A DNA stretch of 64,000 bases from contig NZ_CP009323.1 of the NCBI RefSeq assembly GCF_000959725.1, forward strand, positions 2,976,001 to 3,040,000, in the 5' to 3' direction. Shown one piece after another: positions 53,108 through 62,228 of this stretch. The notes under the pieces were generated by a model. That model worked only from the letters and a program-made list of their open reading frames with translations, was not told where the DNA came from and searched no databases. The first letter of the stretch is position 1. The number at the start of each line of letters is the position of its first letter. Made by a program: the position numbers and the translations under genes. The DNA is from Burkholderia gladioli. GTDB lineage: Bacteria; Pseudomonadota; Gammaproteobacteria; Burkholderiales; Burkholderiaceae.

Positions 53108-54037
53108 TCAAAGTTTGCATTCGGCGCGCCAACCACTCGTTAAAACGGAGTCGGCGTCTAAAAACAAGGAGTCCTTAATTGCAATGGATTCGTTTAGATT
53201 TTTCTCGAGGTCAGAAAGCTCTCGTGAAAGGCGGATCACGCGGCTGCTAGACAGGTTTATTTCTGACGCCTCGGTTATTTTCTCCGATAGATCGGTCGAG
53301 GCCTTCTTCATAGAAAAAGCCAGCGACTCGATCTTTCCGCGATCCTTGCTGATGAATGCGATGTGCTCGGTATTTTTCTTGATTTTTTTATTTTCCGAGT
53401 TGATCGACTTCTGATTTTCGTCAATTAAAGATTGTGCTTTTGCTAATTCTGCATAAGCTGCACTCGCATCTGCTTTGGATTTATCGACGATCTTATTGTT
53501 TTCCTGTATTGATTGATTGATCTGGTCAGCAGCATGAGCGGCATTCGAGATGGCGTTCCCCAACGCGCATGCCGCTTTCAGCGGGGCGATAACGCTTGGA
53601 GCGTTCATGCATTTATTCCATACATCTCTGAGTTCCTCAAGGACGGCATTCGCCTGGCCGAATGCCCGTTGCAAATTATTGGACTCTTTGATGGCCGATT
53701 GATATAACTCATTTTTCTTGTTGTAATCGACTTGCAACGGCGCCTTCTTATCTTCCAGATTTTGCCTATCCTTCATGCTGACGGCGAGGGCGTCCTCGGC
53801 AGCTTTTCTCTCGGAGAGTAATTTTCCGCTCTTTGTATTTAGGCAACTGGAAGCGGTATTAAGTTCACCTAAGGCAGCCCTCCCTTCGGACAGTTTGGAC
53901 TTGGATGACGATATTTGGGTGGCGAGTGTGTCGCTCGTTTCTGACGCAGCGTACGCCAGGTTGCTTCCCATCGGTATGGTTAGCGCCGCAGCTACCACGC
54001 ATAACACAAGAGTTATTTTTTTCTTGTGATTTGACAT
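53108..54037 (-). CDS. Exported coiled-coil protein, partner of the candidate pore-forming component
   Basis: 309 residues from the ATG at 54035-54037. The signal peptide MSNHKKKITLVLCVVAAALT... ends near LAYAAS. The mature protein is a nearly continuous helix/coiled coil (heptad-like KSKLSEGRAALGEL, EDKKAPLQVDYNKKNELYQS) with four cysteines. A short apolar stretch in the middle reads APLKAACALGNAISNAAHAA. It is transcribed first. The alternative longer start of the next gene would overlap its end by 25 bases. Codon use is AT-rich. Function is unknown; paired export and helicity suggest a two-component toxin or surface complex. Confidence 0.6.
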   Translation of the reverse strand: MSNHKKKITLVLCVVAAALTIPMGSNLAYAASETSDTLATQISSSKSKLSEGRAALGELNTASSCLNTKSGKLLSERKAAEDALAVSMKDRQNLEDKKAPLQVDYNKKNELYQSAIKESNNLQRAFGQANAVLEELRDVWNKCMNAPSVIAPLKAACALGNAISNAAHAADQINQSIQENNKIVDKSKADASAAYAELAKAQSLIDENQKSINSENKKIKKNTEHIAFISKDRGKIESLAFSMKKASTDLSEKITEASEINLSSSRVIRLSRELSDLEKNLNESIAIKDSLFLDADSVLTSGWRAECKL

Positions 54038-54192
54038 CAGCCAGCCCCAATGCATTTTACAGTTAGAGACGTGTATTTTGAGTCGCCGCTTCGGTAAAAT
54101 CAGACGCAACCATGCCTATTGATATTAGCACAATCGCCTACCACGGCCGAGATCAGATTGAACATTTATCATTTCTTCGATATCTTTCGATA

Positions 54193-54229
54193 CTGATCTG
54201 CGTTAGGAATCCTGGGCCAATCCGAGAGC
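54193..54229 (+). repeat. 37-bp terminus of the IS3 element, inverted relative to the copy at 25,545
   Basis: CTGATCTGCGTTAGGAATCC...CGAGAGC equals the reverse complement of 25509-25545 base for base. It is joined at a GAGAGC overlap to a different IS3-type transposase fragment. Confidence 0.75.
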
Positions 54230-54454
54230 TTAAACGGCAAGTTCCGAGATGAATGCCTGAGCCTTGAGTGGTTTCGAACGCGCACGGAAGCGAAGGTTGT
54301 TATCGAGCAGTGGCGGCGTCACTACAATGCCATCCGGCCGCATTCGAGCCTGGCCTATCTGACGCCCAACGAGTTCAAGCAGCGGTATTGTTCAACTGAA
54401 GCAACCGAGGCCGTTCTCCAAGATTGAAATGGCCCGAAGAAATCAGGCAGGTCA
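54224..54454 (+). pseudogene. IS3/IS407-type transposase, C-terminal remnant with element end
   Basis: ESLNGKFRDECLSLEWFRTR, then TEAKVVIEQWRRHYNAIRPH and SSLAYLTPNEFKQRY, ending at a TGA near 54,427. This is the last third of an OrfB (the catalytic Glu is in the IES just at the break). The element end (54404-54454) is identical to 24257-24307 in inverted orientation. Confidence 0.75.
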
Positions 54455-54493
54455 GATCCATGTCGAAGAATGCAAAAACCTTCGGCCTTCTAA

Positions 54494-55406
54494 GAGACGG
54501 TTTCATAAAGGCTGCTCGACGCGCCGAAGGGTATTCCAGCAGATCAGGCAGCAACCGAGTTTGAGGAACGCGCCGTGAATGTCCGCACGTCGCTCGAAAC
54601 GAATACGGAGGCGACGGAAGTGATGCAGCCAAGCATGCGTGCGTTCAACGACCCAGCGATATTTGCCAAGGCCGCTGCCGTGTTCGGTACGGCGCCTGGC
54701 GATCACCGGCTCAATACCGCGATTGCGCAACGCTCGTCGATGTCGCTCGGAGTCGTATCCTCGATCGGCGTAGACCACACGCGGTCTTTGCAGCGGGTGG
54801 CCTCGCAGTCCGCGAATCGGCGCAATCGCGTCAATCAGCGGCAGCAATTGCGTGACATCGTTGACGTTCGCGCCGGTCAGGATCGCGGCAAGCGGCGTGC
54901 CGTTGGCGTCGGTGACGATGTGGTGCTTGGAACCGGGTCGCGCGCGATCGGTTGGGTTTGGCCCAGTTTTTGGCCCGCCCCAACTGCGCGAATCGATGAT
55001 GAATCGACAGCGGCTCGCGAGAAGTCGATTTGGTCTGCTGCGCGCAGCTTCGCGAGCAGCAGCTCGTGCAAACGGTCCCACACACCGGCAGCCTGCCAAT
55101 CGCGTAGCCGTCGCCAACATGTCACGCCCGAGCCGCAACCCATCTCGGCAGGCAGATCGCGCCAGCGCAGTCCGGTCTTGAGAACGAACAAGATGCCGGT
55201 CAGCGCGGCGCGATTCGAAACCGGCAGGCGGCCCGGGTTCTTCTTGCGCCGTGGCTTGGATGGCGGCAGTAACGGCTCGATCAGTGTCCACAACTCGTCG
55301 TCGATGATTGGCTTGCCCATCTCCTCGTCTCGGTTGTTCCGATGCCTGAGGTTAACAGCTCGCCGCGAAAGTTAACAGCCCCTCGGGCCCTTTTTGAAAC
55401 CGTCTC
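54494..55406 (-). mobile_element. IS5-family (IS427-like) insertion sequence inside attR
   Basis: A 913-bp element with 12-bp terminal inverted repeats GAGACGGTTTCA (54494-54505) and TGAAACCGTCTC (55395-55406). It is flanked on both sides by TAA (54491-54493 and 55407-55409), a three-base target duplication as typical for this group. Both reading frames look undamaged, so insertion may be recent. Confidence 0.9.
54503..55320 (-). CDS. IS5-family transposase in two overlapping frames
   Basis: The first frame (55320 to about 54,970) is MGKPIIDDELWTLIEPLLPP, TGLRWRDLPAEMGCGSGVTC and DSSSIRA with the first catalytic Asp. The second frame, to the stop at 54503, is GSKHHIVTDANGTPLAAILT, VYADRGYDSERHRRALR (second Asp) and KYRWVVERTHAWLHHFRRLR (Glu region). 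The coding-strand run CCAAAAACTGG (T5 at 54967-54971) sits where the frames meet and is a plausible slippage site, as in other IS427-group elements. Confidence 0.85.
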
Positions 55407-55455
55407 TAAGCCGTAGGTCACACGTTCAAATCGTGTAGGGCGGGCCAGTCAAATC

Positions 55456-55801
55456 AATGGATTAGCCCGATCCTCGACACTCTGATTCGCAACATTTTGA
55501 CTTCATGTAGGGCACTGTGCAGGTGTTGGGGACCAACATGGATCTGGAGCGATTCCGGCTGCAGCAACGTCGCAGATATCCGAACCGTCATTGGATGGAT
55601 GACATGCCACCGACGTGATTCGGCCTTTAGCTATGTGGGCGAGCTGTGTGGACCGGCCAGCGGATCGAGCGCGTGCCAGCCGAGTGTGAAGCCCATCGCG
55701 CGCTAGTTGGGCACGATCCCGTGGCCTGCGGCGCCGGCTACGCCAACGCCGCGGCATCGCGTTCGCGAGCGTGATGCCGCGTGGGCTTCGGGTAGCCGCT
55801 G
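55456..55801. other. Gene-free stretch just outside the island
   Basis: These 346 bases between attR and the hydrolase stop show no coding frame with support and no clear terminator. Confidence 0.4.
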
Positions 55802-56794
55802 TCAGACGATGTGCGTGATCCAGTCGAGCACCGGCACGAGCGCGGCATCGGAATTCTTTTCGTAGATGAGCCCGTGGCCGTTGCCGTGCACGCCGCAATC
55901 CGCGAGTTGCAACACTCGTGTCGACGCGCCGCATGCATCGAGAAACGCTGCTGTCGGCGGGCTGGCCGCGGCAAACGCGGACGCTTCGGCGGTGACGATG
56001 AGAATCGGCACCTCGGCCAGAGACGGCAGCGTGAAATCGCCCGGTTGCGCACGCCGCAGCGTGTCGGGTTCACGCACCGGCGGCTCGAACCGTAGCGGCG
56101 CGGCGGTTGGTCCCCAGCGCATCTCACCGATGTTGGGGATCGTCGCGAACGGTGGTCCCATCGGCTCGATCGCGGCGATTGCCTTGACGAGATGCGGGCG
56201 ACGATCGGCCACCAGCCAGCCGTCTGGCCCCGAGGCGGAATGCGTGATCAGAATCGCGGGGCCGATGCGGTCGAGCAGGCTGGCGGTGCGGTCGGCATCC
56301 ATCGTCTGCGAGGCTTCGAGGTCGTGCGGCAAGGGCCCGTATCCGGCGATGAACTCGTCCATCGCGTGTTCATCGTCCACGCCGAACGGCCATTGCGTAT
56401 GACGTGTGTCGTCGCCCGGAAAATAGATCTGACGGCCGCCTTCATACGAGAAGGGAGGCCCCATGGCGCCAAGCGTATCGACGTGATACGGCGAACGTCC
56501 GTGGCCCGGGCGATCCACGACGAGCACCGCATATCCTGCCTCGACCAGACGCTGTGCCCAACCGGGGCGTCCGTCGGGCGTGTCGAACCATTCCGTGCCC
56601 TGAAAGCCGCCGCCGTGCATCAGCACGATTGGCCATTTGCGCGTGACAGTCTCGGGCGCTTCCCACTCGACATACATCGGCCCGCGCTGATAGGTTCGCT
56701 GGCCGATGGCGACCCGCTCGCCAGGCACCCAGAAATGGCCGCGCCGGATCGTGCGCGCGGGCGTGACATGCCAGGGGCTGAATTGCTCAGTCAT
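55802..56794 (-). CDS. Alpha/beta hydrolase
   Basis: A 330-residue hydrolase. The start is ATG at 56792-56794 with AAGGAA upstream; the open frame to 57022 is ignored. PIVLMHGGGFQGTEW is the oxyanion segment, and VLVVDRPGHGRSPYHVD is the typical strand-4 block. ILITHSASGPDGWLVA gives the nucleophile elbow as HSAS, and GVHGNGHGLIYEKNSD supplies the C-terminal His. It is divergent from the tetR-type gene and likely repressed through the two palindromic operators. Confidence 0.85.
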   Translation of the reverse strand: MTEQFSPWHVTPARTIRRGHFWVPGERVAIGQRTYQRGPMYVEWEAPETVTRKWPIVLMHGGGFQGTEWFDTPDGRPGWAQRLVEAGYAVLVVDRPGHGRSPYHVDTLGAMGPPFSYEGGRQIYFPGDDTRHTQWPFGVDDEHAMDEFIAGYGPLPHDLEASQTMDADRTASLLDRIGPAILITHSASGPDGWLVADRRPHLVKAIAAIEPMGPPFATIPNIGEMRWGPTAAPLRFEPPVREPDTLRRAQPGDFTLPSLAEVPILIVTAEASAFAAASPPTAAFLDACGASTRVLQLADCGVHGNGHGLIYEKNSDAALVPVLDWITHIV

Positions 56795-57044
56795 CGAATG
56801 GGTTCCTTGTAAAGGCATCGCGGGCGAGCGATGCGTTGCGAGTTTGGTGAAAGGGGGAATCGACCATGACCACGGCGGTGGTAGTGGGCGCGGCGAACGC
56901 CGTTTGCGCCGCTGACTGGGCGCGAAAGCGACATGCGCGGGCGGTCGGCACGACTGTTGTGGTTCGTGGCGACGGATGGCGCAATCGGCGTTTTCTCCCT
57001 CGATATGGCTCCGTCGAGGCAAGGCGCCAAGCCTTGTTTTTAAG

Positions 57045-57102
57045 TAGTGGCCACTATATTATTTGGCGAACGATGATGCAAGGATTTTTGTAGTGGCCAC
57101 TA
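57045..57102. promoter_or_regulatory. Pair of perfect 12-bp operators TAGTGGCCACTA
   Basis: Identical palindromes occur at 57045-57056 and 57091-57102, 46 bp apart centre to centre, in the intergenic region between the hydrolase and the TetR regulator. The second contains the regulator's GTG start codon (57093-57095), so binding there would block its own expression. Confidence 0.8.
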
Positions 57103-57692
57103 ATTTAAATTCTGCAGCCAGGCCGGGGCGTGGTCGTCCACGCATGTTCGATCCCGACACGGCACTTGCGGTTGGTCAGCGCCTGTTTCATATGACCGGC
57201 TATGACGCAGTAGGCCTGAGTGCGCTGACGGCCACACTGGGCATCACGCCGCCGAGCTTCTATGCCGCGTTCGGCAGCAAGGCGAAATTCTTCGAACACG
57301 TGCTGGAGCGATATGCGAGCACCGAGCTGCCGCTGGCCGGCATCCTGCAGCCGCATCGATCGCCGACGGAGGCGCTCGTGGATTTGCTCGAACTTGCGGC
57401 GCACCGTTATGCTCACGATCCCCAATGCACCGGCTGTCTTGTCCTCGAAGCAGCGCGCGGTCACGCGCAAAGCGAGAGCGCGCTGCTCGCGCGCCGGATC
57501 GCTGAGCGGCGTCGCGCGGAAATTCGCGCGTTCGTGGCGAGGACACATCCTCGCCGCGCCGATGCGGTGACGGATTACGTGTCGACAGTGATGTCGGGCT
57601 TGTCGGGAATGGCGCGCGAGGGGATGCCGGAAGCACGCTTGGTCAAGGTGGCGAGGGCGACGGGAGCCGGGCTCGCGGCGCTGCTGGACTGA
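57093..57692 (+). CDS. TetR/AcrR family repressor
   Basis: A 199-residue TetR-type regulator, starting at GTG 57093 with AAGGA nine bases upstream. The TTG ten codons earlier has no ribosome site. The N-terminal HTH is GRGRPRMFDPDTALAVGQRL, TGYDAVGLSALTATLGITPP and SFYAAFGSKAKFFEHVLERY. The C-terminal ligand domain has CTGCLVLEAA as in many TetR_C regulators of reductase or hydrolase genes. Its likely operators are the two TAGTGGCCACTA sites, implying autorepression and control of the divergent hydrolase. Confidence 0.9.
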   Translation: MATNLNSAARPGRGRPRMFDPDTALAVGQRLFHMTGYDAVGLSALTATLGITPPSFYAAFGSKAKFFEHVLERYASTELPLAGILQPHRSPTEALVDLLELAAHRYAHDPQCTGCLVLEAARGHAQSESALLARRIAERRRAEIRAFVARTHPRRADAVTDYVSTVMSGLSGMAREGMPEARLVKVARATGAGLAALLD

Positions 57693-57966
57693 GTATCGAT
57701 CAGTCAGCGTTTGCGTCCCGCGCTTCGGGCAGAACGAGCCGTTCCCACCGGATCCTATCCAGGGGGAAAGCGACGCCGGGTGCACGACAAAACGCTCGCA
57801 CGGCATGCGCGCACGTCATCCGGAGTTTCGGAATCGAGCGGCGCGGAATTATTTGAAGCCGGTGGACCTTGTCCCGAAGCGGCTGGCCCATGGAACGAGC
57901 GAATCGAGCCCCGGCGATTCAACTTCGGGTGCTTGCGCGCCGTCTACCAGGCCTAGACCGATGCGA

Positions 57967-58254
57967 TTATGCCAATACGTGCGTAAGCCGACCTCGGCGG
58001 TGCCGAACATGTTCGAACAGCGCGTCGAACTGCTGTATCAGGTCTGCGCCGCGCCGGCACAGCAACTGGCCCTCCTCGGTGAATCTCAGCGTGCGTGCCG
58101 TGCGGTCGACCAGCCGCGTAGCCAGCTTCTTTTCGAGTTGCTGCAGCCGCTGCGTGACCGCAGACGGCGACAGCCCGAGTTTTCGGGAGGCGGCCGTGAG
58201 ACTTCCACTGTCCTGAATCACGAGCAGGAAACGAATGTCGGCGGAGTCGGCCAT
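57967..58254 (-). pseudogene. LysR regulator truncated after the DNA-binding domain
   Basis: A 95-codon leftward frame: MADSADIRFLLVIQDSGSLT, AASRKLGLSPSAVTQRLQQL and EKKLATRLVDRTARTLRFTE form a complete LysR HTH and the start of the linker helix. It stops after HRRGRLTHVLA where the roughly 200-residue effector domain should begin. Downstream (57,693-57,966) no continuation is found, so it is a 3'-deleted gene. Confidence 0.7.
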
Positions 58255-58284
58255 ATCGGTAGCTTCAGGTTCGAGAGTCGGCAA

Positions 58285-58668
58285 GATTAAATCGCCCGGA
58301 AAAGGTATTCAAGCACGGTCACTTCCATGCGACGGTATCTGTCACTTGTGAGTTGCGTGTGCCGAGCGAGCAGGGGCGAGGAGGAGCGAAAGCTTGTCCA
58401 GATCCAGCGCCATGCCGGGCAGGGCTTCCGTGTCCAGTACAAGCATCACGATGCATGACGAGAAATTGCGGAAACCGAGTAGCGCGAGATAGGTGCGCAG
58501 CGTCGAGATACCGGCCGGCGTGAAAGCGATCAAGGCGGTCAGCCACTATTGGGCCGATACAGCCAGCATGAAGTACTCGCCGTGGCGAGCGGTGGATCCG
58601 GGTGGCGCTCGACTCCGCCACGGCGATCCCCGACAATGACGATCCATCCGGTGCATCCACCACCAGCC
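58285..58668. other. Spacer with an unrecognised leftward frame
   Basis: A 63-codon leftward frame (58342-58533, MIAFTPAGISTLRTYLALLG...) is apolar in places but matches nothing I recognise. No other feature is seen. Confidence 0.3.
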
Positions 58669-59070
58669 ATGTCGAGAATCCGAGAATTCGCCGTCCTCCT
58701 GAGCATCGCGCTGCTTGCCTCGCGCGCGCTGGCGGCTTCGCCCGCTCCCACCGCATCCTCCACGTCGTCCGCTCCCGTCGTGATGGTGCATTTCACTTTC
58801 TACGAACGCGAGCTGCCGCGGTTGCGCCAGCTCGAGCAAGCCTTGCGCGTGCAAATCGAGCGCGCGCAGGCGGGCGAGCTTGGCGAGACCGAATTGCATC
58901 TGGACGGCAACGACGGCTACCTGTACATGTACGGCTCCGACGCCGACCGGCTGTATGCGCTCGTCAGTGCCACGCTGAGAGCTTCGCGGCTGATGCGAGG
59001 TGCCGAAGTCACGCAGTGGCGCGGTGCCGGCAGCAGGACCTTCCCGCTCCATCCCGCCACCGGCGGTTGA
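58669..59070 (+). CDS. Small exported protein, conserved hypothetical
   Basis: A 133-residue precursor. The signal peptide MSRIREFAVLLSIALLASRALA is followed by an alanine/serine/threonine stretch and a compact alpha/beta domain (VVMVHFTFYERELPRLRQLE, LHLDGNDGYLYMYGSDADRL, EVTQWRGAG). The function is unknown. An ATG 11 codons upstream is possible, but neither start has a strong ribosome site. Periplasmic location is inferred. Confidence 0.6.
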   Translation: MSRIREFAVLLSIALLASRALAASPAPTASSTSSAPVVMVHFTFYERELPRLRQLEQALRVQIERAQAGELGETELHLDGNDGYLYMYGSDADRLYALVSATLRASRLMRGAEVTQWRGAGSRTFPLHPATGG

Positions 59071-59252
59071 GCCGGTTCGCGATACGATCGCGAGCATCGC
59101 GGCATCGCGCGCCCCGCCGATCGCATTGACCTCGCGGCAGCACTCGCGGTACAACGATGCAGCGCCGCGATCACGACGGTGCGATCGACCGGCGAGCGCA
59201 TCGGTTTCCCCGTGCCGGTCCCATGTCAATAACGAAAAGAGAGGGCCGTGTG

Positions 59253-60296
59253 GTGACGAACGACTACACACTGGCACCGCACGATGCGGCCGACACGCAT
59301 CGCGGTACCGACGCGACGATTCCATGGTGCGAACGCGCGACGCATATCCACGTATTCAACGGCGACGCGGACGGCCTTTGCGCCCTGCAGCAGCTTCGGC
59401 TCGTCGAAGGCGAGGGCAGTGCGCTCGTGACGGGCGTCAAGCGCGACATTCGCCTGCTCGCGCGCGTGAATGCCGATGCGGATTGTTGCGTGACGGTGCT
59501 CGACCTGTCGCACGACAGCAATCGCGACGACGTCGCCCGGTTGCTCGCGGGCGGCGCCGCGATTCGCTATTTCGACCACCACTTCGCGGGCAGCGTGCCG
59601 TCTCATCCCGCGCTGCAGGCGCATATCGATACGAGTACCAATGTTTGCACCAGCACGCTGGTCGACCGTTATCTCGGCGGGCGTCATGCGCAATGGGCGG
59701 TGGCCGCGGCCTTCGGCGATTCGCTGCCGCGGCTCGGCGCGGCGCTCGCGCATCGCCATGCACTCGCCGCCGACACCGTGGAGGCGCTCGCGCTGCTGGG
59801 ACGCTGCCTCAACTACAACGCTTACGGCGACGATCCGGCCGATCTGTTCTATGCGCCCGAGGTGCTGGCCGAGGCGATGTTGCCCTATGCCGATCCACTC
59901 GCCTTCGTGGCCGGCACCGGCATCCTGGCGGTGTTGGCCGAGGGTTACCGCAGCGACCTGCACGAGGCCTGCGCGGTGCAGCCCGAATACGATCTGCCGG
60001 GTGTCGCGATGCTGGTGCTGCCTTCGCAGCGCTGGGCGCGCCGTGTGAGCGGCGTGCTGGCCAACGAGCTGATGCAGCAGCGGCCCGGGCGCGCGCTCGC
60101 CGTGCTGAGCCCGCGGCGCGGCGGCGGCTACGTGGTGAGCGTGCGCGTGCCGGCCGGCAGGCAGCACGGGGCGGACGATTTCTGTCGCGGTTTCGCGACC
60201 GGTGGGGGGCGCAAGCTTGCCGCCGGCATCAATCACCTGGCCGAATGCGACGTCGATCGCTTCGCCAGCGAGTTCCGCGGCACCTACGCCGACTAA
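59253..60296 (+). CDS. DHH-family phosphoesterase (DHH/DHHA1)
   Basis: About 347 residues. GTG at 59253 is preferred because AGAGGG precedes it; an ATG ten codons upstream lacks a ribosome site. Motifs are HVFNGDADGLCAL (DxD, about residue 35), LDLSHDSN, the DHH triad in RYFDHHFAG (about residue 107), and the DHHA1 glycine motif GGGRKLAAGINH (about 318). The family includes RecJ, oligoRNases and exopolyphosphatases. The exact substrate is not clear. It appears to be a stand-alone core gene. Confidence 0.87.
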   Translation: MTNDYTLAPHDAADTHRGTDATIPWCERATHIHVFNGDADGLCALQQLRLVEGEGSALVTGVKRDIRLLARVNADADCCVTVLDLSHDSNRDDVARLLAGGAAIRYFDHHFAGSVPSHPALQAHIDTSTNVCTSTLVDRYLGGRHAQWAVAAAFGDSLPRLGAALAHRHALAADTVEALALLGRCLNYNAYGDDPADLFYAPEVLAEAMLPYADPLAFVAGTGILAVLAEGYRSDLHEACAVQPEYDLPGVAMLVLPSQRWARRVSGVLANELMQQRPGRALAVLSPRRGGGYVVSVRVPAGRQHGADDFCRGFATGGGRKLAAGINHLAECDVDRFASEFRGTYAD

Positions 60297-60372
60297 GCGA
60301 TCCTCCCCCGCGCGATCGGGCGCCCGGTGCTGGCCCGCGCGTTCGTCACCCCGAGCTACGCCACTGCGCCCT

Positions 60373-62220
60373 ATGAACCTGTCCAATCCGATTTCACGAT
60401 CGCTGCGCGCGATCGCCTTCAGCCTGGCCTGCGCCGCGTGCGTGCCGGCCCATGGCTACGAATTCTATGCACTCGGCGACAGCCTGACCGACAACGGCCG
60501 GGTGGTCAGGCTGACCGGAATCCTGCCCAACGCCACTTCCACGATCTTCCGCGACGGCCGCTCGTCCGACGGCCCGGTCTGGGCGGAATACCTGCCGGGC
60601 CTGATCGGCGCGAACTTCAGGGCGGACGACGACTATGCGATCAACGGCGCGCTGAGCGGCCACGGCGGCTACCTGAACATCGTGGCGAACCAGCCGGCCT
60701 GGCGCAACATGCCGGGCTTCATCGACCAGGTGGACGAGTTGCTGGCGGCGCATCCACGGCTCGGCGCCAACGATCTGGTCGGCATCTGGATCGGCACCAA
60801 CGACCAGGACCTGACCAAGGCCGCGCTCAACGGCATCGAGCCGTTCCTCGGCGTGCCGCGGCCGACCGACATCGCGCAGATGAGCGCCTATACGCTGTCG
60901 AACCTGAACACGCAGTTGCAGCGGCTGGTCGATGCGGGCGCCCGGCAGTTCGTGGTCCTGAACCTCAACGACGACGCGGGAAGCCGGCCCGGCTACGTCG
61001 ACTACAACGGCAAGCTGCCCGGCGAGCTCGCGCAGTTCTCGCGGCGCGGCGTGAATGTGCATCTGTTCGACGTCGCCGGGCTGCTCAACCAGATGCGCGC
61101 GAACCCGTCGGCCTACGGGCTCAACGATACCCCGGAGGTGCAATGCCGCGCCGTGCCGGCCTGCAATACCGGCTCGGTGGCGGTGCAGAACACCTATCTG
61201 ACCGCCGACGGCACCCATGTCATGACCAGCGTCCACCAATACATCGCGCGTTACATCGCCAACCAGCTCGATGCCCCGGCCGCGCTCTCCACCGCCCCCG
61301 AGATGGGGCTCGACGCGGTGCGCGCCAGCACGCAGCAGGCGCTCGCGATGGCCGAAGGCGGCGCCGGCGGCCCGGCACGCGCGATGCTGTCCGAGCGCGT
61401 GTCGATCGCGGTGGCGGGCGGCTACACGCGCGACTTCCATGGCGCGGCGAAGGGCATCGATGCATTCGACAGCAACGTCGAGAATTTCTCGGTCGGCGCC
61501 GAGTATCGCCTGTCGGGCGTCTCGCGGATCGGCGCGGTGTTGTCGAGCGGCAATGCCGGCGCCTGGCTCGACAACGGGCAGGGCGAACTCGGCCTGCATG
61601 CCTATCGCCTCGGCGTCTATCATGCGTTCGATCGCGCCGGGCTGTTCACCCGCGTGTACGTGGGCGCCGGCTGGGAGCGCTACCGGCTCGAGCGGACCGC
61701 GGTGCTCGCGCCGTCGCTCGACGGCGGCACCAGCGGCTTCGATTTCGGCGCCGTGTTCAAGCTCGGTTATCTGTACCCGCTCGGTGTTGCGAGGCTTGGG
61801 CCGGTGGCCGACATCGGCTACCAGCAGCTCGTCATGCGCGGCTACACCGAAACCGGCGATCCGATCCTGGTGCAGAACGTCGGCGTGCAGCGCCTCAAAG
61901 GCGCGAGCGGCGGGGCCGGGCTGCGCATGACGCTGCCGCTCGCCGCGGCCGGGCTGCGCGGCGGCGAGTTCGAGGTCGAGGCCGCCCTGCGCCACGACGC
62001 CTTCGACAGCCGCACGCTCGAAACCTCGCAGCGCTATGCGCCGGCCTTGCCGATCGAGACGGCGGTGGATGGCGCCAGCGCGACCTACGGCCGGCTGTCG
62101 ATGGCGGCGAGCTTCCAGGCGAACCGCTACTGGCGCGGCAAGCTCGGCCTGCTGACCGATTTCGGCAACGCCCGGCGCCGCAGCTACGACCTGTTCGCTA
62201 CGCTCGGCGCATCGTTCTAG
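60373..62220 (+). CDS. GDSL-esterase autotransporter (EstA-like)
   Basis: A 615-residue type Va secreted esterase. The signal peptide ends near VPAHG. The GDSL passenger has YALGDSLTDNG (nucleophile Ser, block I, about residue 35), IGTNDQD (block III) and the block V DGTHVM (Asp-x-x-His, about 280). A C-terminal autotransporter beta-barrel (SVGAEYRLSGVSRIGAVLSS ... LFATLGASF) ends in Phe for outer-membrane insertion. The enzyme is expected to stay anchored to the cell surface, as Pseudomonas EstA does, acting on lipids or esters. Confidence 0.92.
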   Translation: MNLSNPISRSLRAIAFSLACAACVPAHGYEFYALGDSLTDNGRVVRLTGILPNATSTIFRDGRSSDGPVWAEYLPGLIGANFRADDDYAINGALSGHGGYLNIVANQPAWRNMPGFIDQVDELLAAHPRLGANDLVGIWIGTNDQDLTKAALNGIEPFLGVPRPTDIAQMSAYTLSNLNTQLQRLVDAGARQFVVLNLNDDAGSRPGYVDYNGKLPGELAQFSRRGVNVHLFDVAGLLNQMRANPSAYGLNDTPEVQCRAVPACNTGSVAVQNTYLTADGTHVMTSVHQYIARYIANQLDAPAALSTAPEMGLDAVRASTQQALAMAEGGAGGPARAMLSERVSIAVAGGYTRDFHGAAKGIDAFDSNVENFSVGAEYRLSGVSRIGAVLSSGNAGAWLDNGQGELGLHAYRLGVYHAFDRAGLFTRVYVGAGWERYRLERTAVLAPSLDGGTSGFDFGAVFKLGYLYPLGVARLGPVADIGYQQLVMRGYTETGDPILVQNVGVQRLKGASGGAGLRMTLPLAAAGLRGGEFEVEAALRHDAFDSRTLETSQRYAPALPIETAVDGASATYGRLSMAASFQANRYWRGKLGLLTDFGNARRRSYDLFATLGASF

Positions 62221-62228
62221 GCGCCGCG

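Larger units (their letters stand above)
54483..55455 (+). repeat. attR: right direct repeat of the island, split by an IS5-type element
   Basis: CGGCCTTCTAA (54483-54493) and, after the insertion, TAAGCCGTAGG...GTCAAATC (55407-55455) together rebuild the 57-bp tRNA-Arg 3' repeat with one substitution at 55428. Only the 3' half of a tRNA is present, so this is not a functional tRNA. Confidence 0.88.

Noticed and set aside
55405..55455. Second tRNA-Arg gene
   Set aside because: Only the anticodon-3' half is present and has a T-loop substitution; it is the attR repeat.
58342..58533. 63-codon minus frame MIAFTPAGISTLRTYLALLG...
   Set aside because: Partly apolar but no homology recognised and no convincing start; left as spacer.
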